NCBI GenBank assembly: GCA_947176045.1
Contig: CAMWPF010000071.1
Span: forward strand, 1 to 7,212
DNA: 7,212 nt
Direction: 5' to 3'
DNA from: an uncultured Treponema sp.
GTDB lineage: Bacteria > Spirochaetota > Spirochaetia > Treponematales > Treponemataceae
Every line of letters begins with the position of its first letter. The first letter of the stretch is position 1. Made by a program: the position numbers and the translations under genes. Positions 6,131 through 7,212 of the stretch are shown here, piece after piece. The notes beneath the pieces are model-generated. The model was not told the origin of the DNA. It worked only from the letters and a program-made list of their open reading frames with translations, and made no database searches.

Positions 6131-6762
6131 CTGCTTCCAAGCCTCCCGTCAAACAACGCGCCATACAGTTCAGCCCGGCAGCGGCTTTGGAGCTGCGAGA
6201 CGACTTCCGGAATCGTAAAACGGCAGCGGACGGACTTGTCAACCGCCTCAAGGATGACGCCTTCCTTATTTGTAATGCCGCAGTCATCTTCGACAATCAT
6301 TTTATTGAATTCCGTCGCTTCGTACGAGACGACGTCAACTTTCTTGTCAAGCGCCTTCTTCACCAGCTCCTGCTGGAATCCGTATACAAACACATTGAAT
6401 TTTTTCGATTTCAAATTATTTTCAAATTGCTTCATCTGCCGCAGCGCAAGGTTCAGCCGCTCCGCCTCCGACATCGACTCAAGATAGCGGTTCGTCGCAT
6501 CGTCCATTGCGGACTGAATGAAGGAAACTAAAAAACGCTCCTGCTCCAACGGCAGTGAGGCGTCCTGCTCCCGTTCATAGGCGGAAATCCGTTCCCCGTA
6601 CTTCGCCTGCTGCTCTTCCCGAACCTGCGCAATCCGTGCCGGAACAGACGCAATCAGATTCTTGCTGTCCGCCTCCGCTTTTGCCAGAATCCGCTCGGCT
6701 TTCTTGCGGGCATCTGCCTGAATTTCTTTATCCAGGATTTCAGTAGAACGCAGTTCTTCCAT
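6127..6762 (-). CDS. atpE: V-type ATPase subunit E (peripheral stalk)
   Basis: The 211-residue product has the two-part architecture of E subunits. Residues about 5-95 are charged and Ala/Glu/Lys/Arg-rich, with a run such as KKAERILAKAEAD, and are predicted to form a long helix or coiled coil. A globular C-terminal domain follows, ending in CRAELYGALFDGRL, which resembles the conserved tail that caps the catalytic head. E (with G/H-type partners) forms the stator stalk that keeps the A3B3 head from turning. The ATG at 6762 has a GAGGA ribosome site 7 nt upstream (6770-6774). The TGA stop overlaps the atpA ATG in an ATGA (6127-6130), suggesting coupled translation. No separate G/H-like or C gene lies beside it here. 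Confidence 0.86.
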   Translation of the reverse strand: MEELRSTEILDKEIQADARKKAERILAKAEADSKNLIASVPARIAQVREEQQAKYGERISAYEREQDASLPLEQERFLVSFIQSAMDDATNRYLESMSEAERLNLALRQMKQFENNLKSKKFNVFVYGFQQELVKKALDKKVDVVSYEATEFNKMIVEDDCGITNKEGVILEAVDKSVRCRFTIPEVVSQLQSRCRAELYGALFDGRLGSR

Positions 6763-6777
6763 AAAATCTTCCTCAAA

Positions 6778-7110
6778 CTAAACTTGTACGCCGATTGCCT
6801 CACGGATTGCGTCGGTCAGCGTCTTCTTGCCGACCAGATGCCCGCCAAGGCTTGGAATTTCGACAATCAGCGGATATTGCCCTTTCTTCTGCCACTCCAA
6901 CTCCTCTTCGGGAATCAATGCGGCAGCGGCTTCGGTGAGAATCAGAACGTTCGGCACCGCATCCACCGGAGCGGCAATGTCGCCGCCCTTTCCGGTAATG
7001 CGGTTGAACGCATCCAGAACTTCATGCCGGGATTCGGCGACCGTGCCGCTGATTCCGGTAAGCCTGAATGCGAGAACCATTTCCCTGTCGCCGATAATAT
7101 AGAACTTCAA
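6778..7110 (-). CDS. atpF: V-type ATPase subunit F (central stalk)
   Basis: The product has 110 residues, close to the roughly 100-110 usual for the family. It opens with the typical F-subunit strand and loop (MKFYIIGDREMVLAFRLTG). Near residues 80-90 it has the conserved PLIVEIPS-type segment, and it ends in an amphipathic helix. F forms the small Rossmann-like part of the central rotor stalk together with D. The start is TTG at 7110. The first ATG (residue 11) would remove the conserved first strand, and an AAAGG-type ribosome site lies 7 nt before the TTG, so TTG is preferred. The gene begins 12 nt after the atpK stop, ends with TAG and is followed 15 nt later by atpE. Some nomenclatures call this subunit G. 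Confidence 0.88.
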   Translation of the reverse strand: MKFYIIGDREMVLAFRLTGISGTVAESRHEVLDAFNRITGKGGDIAAPVDAVPNVLILTEAAAALIPEEELEWQKKGQYPLIVEIPSLGGHLVGKKTLTDAIREAIGVQV

Positions 7111-7122
7111 TTTTCAGCCTTT

Positions 7123-7212
7123 TCACAGAATGATGATCAGAAGGCCGACCAAAAAGCCCCACAGGCAGATGCCTTCCGGAAGGCCGACGAACGGCAGCGC
7201 CTTTCCGGACAG
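7123..7212 (-). CDS. atpK: V-type ATPase subunit K (membrane proteolipid), C-terminal 29 residues only
   Basis: This is the 3' end of a gene whose start lies beyond the right edge; it ends at TGA (7123-7125). The 29 readable residues are one hydrophobic helix with a Leu-Pro-Glu-Gly motif (…VGLPEGICLWGF…) followed by a Gly/Leu/Ile-rich run up to the stop. In V/A-type proteolipids, the c-ring subunit, the carboxylate of the last transmembrane helix binds the H+ or Na+ carried through the rotor. I infer that this Glu is that residue. Position supports the call: it lies directly upstream of the F and E subunit genes, where K sits in bacterial V-ATPase operons. Whether the protein has two or four helices, and which ion it carries, cannot be read from the fragment. 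Confidence 0.82.
   Translation of the reverse strand: MSGKALPFVGLPEGICLWGFLVGLLIIIL

Noticed and set aside
4400..6487. A very long plus-strand open frame (695 codons) opposite atpA and atpE
   Set aside because: It is antisense to clearly conserved genes, is rich in Arg and His in a low-complexity way, has no recognisable domain, and is the usual by-product of codon bias in GC-rich genes.
7171..7184. Perfect 14-bp palindrome gccttccggaaggc inside atpK
   Set aside because: It encodes the conserved Gly-Leu-Pro-Glu-Gly segment and is well explained by codon choice; no matching partner site or regulatory context was seen.
1..7212. CRISPR array, tRNA or rRNA gene, insertion sequence or phage genes
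   Set aside because: No spaced direct repeats, tRNA-like arms, transposase motifs or terminal inverted repeats were seen; almost every base is in the nine operon genes.

Overview
The window is almost entirely one leftward-transcribed (minus-strand) operon of a bacterium that uses a V/A-type (rotary, archaeal/vacuolar-like) ATPase. Read 5' to 3' along the minus strand, the order is atpK (3' end only) - atpF - atpE - atpA - atpB - atpD - universal stress family gene - J-domain gene - map (type I methionine aminopeptidase). A terminator-like hairpin follows map. Spacings are tight throughout: 12 and 15 nt at the first two junctions, then ATGA start/stop overlaps at atpE/atpA, atpA/atpB and the J-domain gene/map, and an 8-nt overlap at atpD/usp. 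No operon promoter is visible, so transcription must start upstream of the right edge.

The organism cannot be fixed from this sequence. Base composition is GC-rich by eye (well above 50%). The K-F-E-A-B-D order without an adjacent C subunit, and the wording of the A, B and D proteins, resemble from memory the second V-ATPase cluster of Treponema-like spirochaetes. A spirochaete is therefore my favoured but unproven guess. All three stop codons are used as ordinary terminators (TGA at atpK, atpE, atpA, usp and the J gene; TAG at atpF, atpB and map; TAA at atpD), so the standard bacterial code applies.

The main anomaly is in atpA, the catalytic subunit. Codon 384 is an in-frame TAA at 4979-4981. 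Both sides lie in the same frame and together give a normal-length A subunit (596 codons including the final stop). This is a nonsense substitution or a sequencing error, not a frameshift. A GTG with purine-rich sequence in front of it lies 6 nt downstream, so restart of a C-terminal fragment is conceivable.

The ATPase genes encode the catalytic head (A, B), central stalk (D, F), peripheral stalk (E) and membrane ring (K). The three trailing genes are linked to them by position only: a UspA-like protein with a poor nucleotide-binding motif, a J-domain co-chaperone with a helical-repeat-like tail, and map, which has all its metal ligands.

Left of map, positions 1-199 hold no gene. They contain two hairpins, the nearer to the edge being a good intrinsic terminator, then a sigma70-like promoter candidate and, at the very edge, a Shine-Dalgarno sequence for a minus-strand gene that would begin just outside the window.
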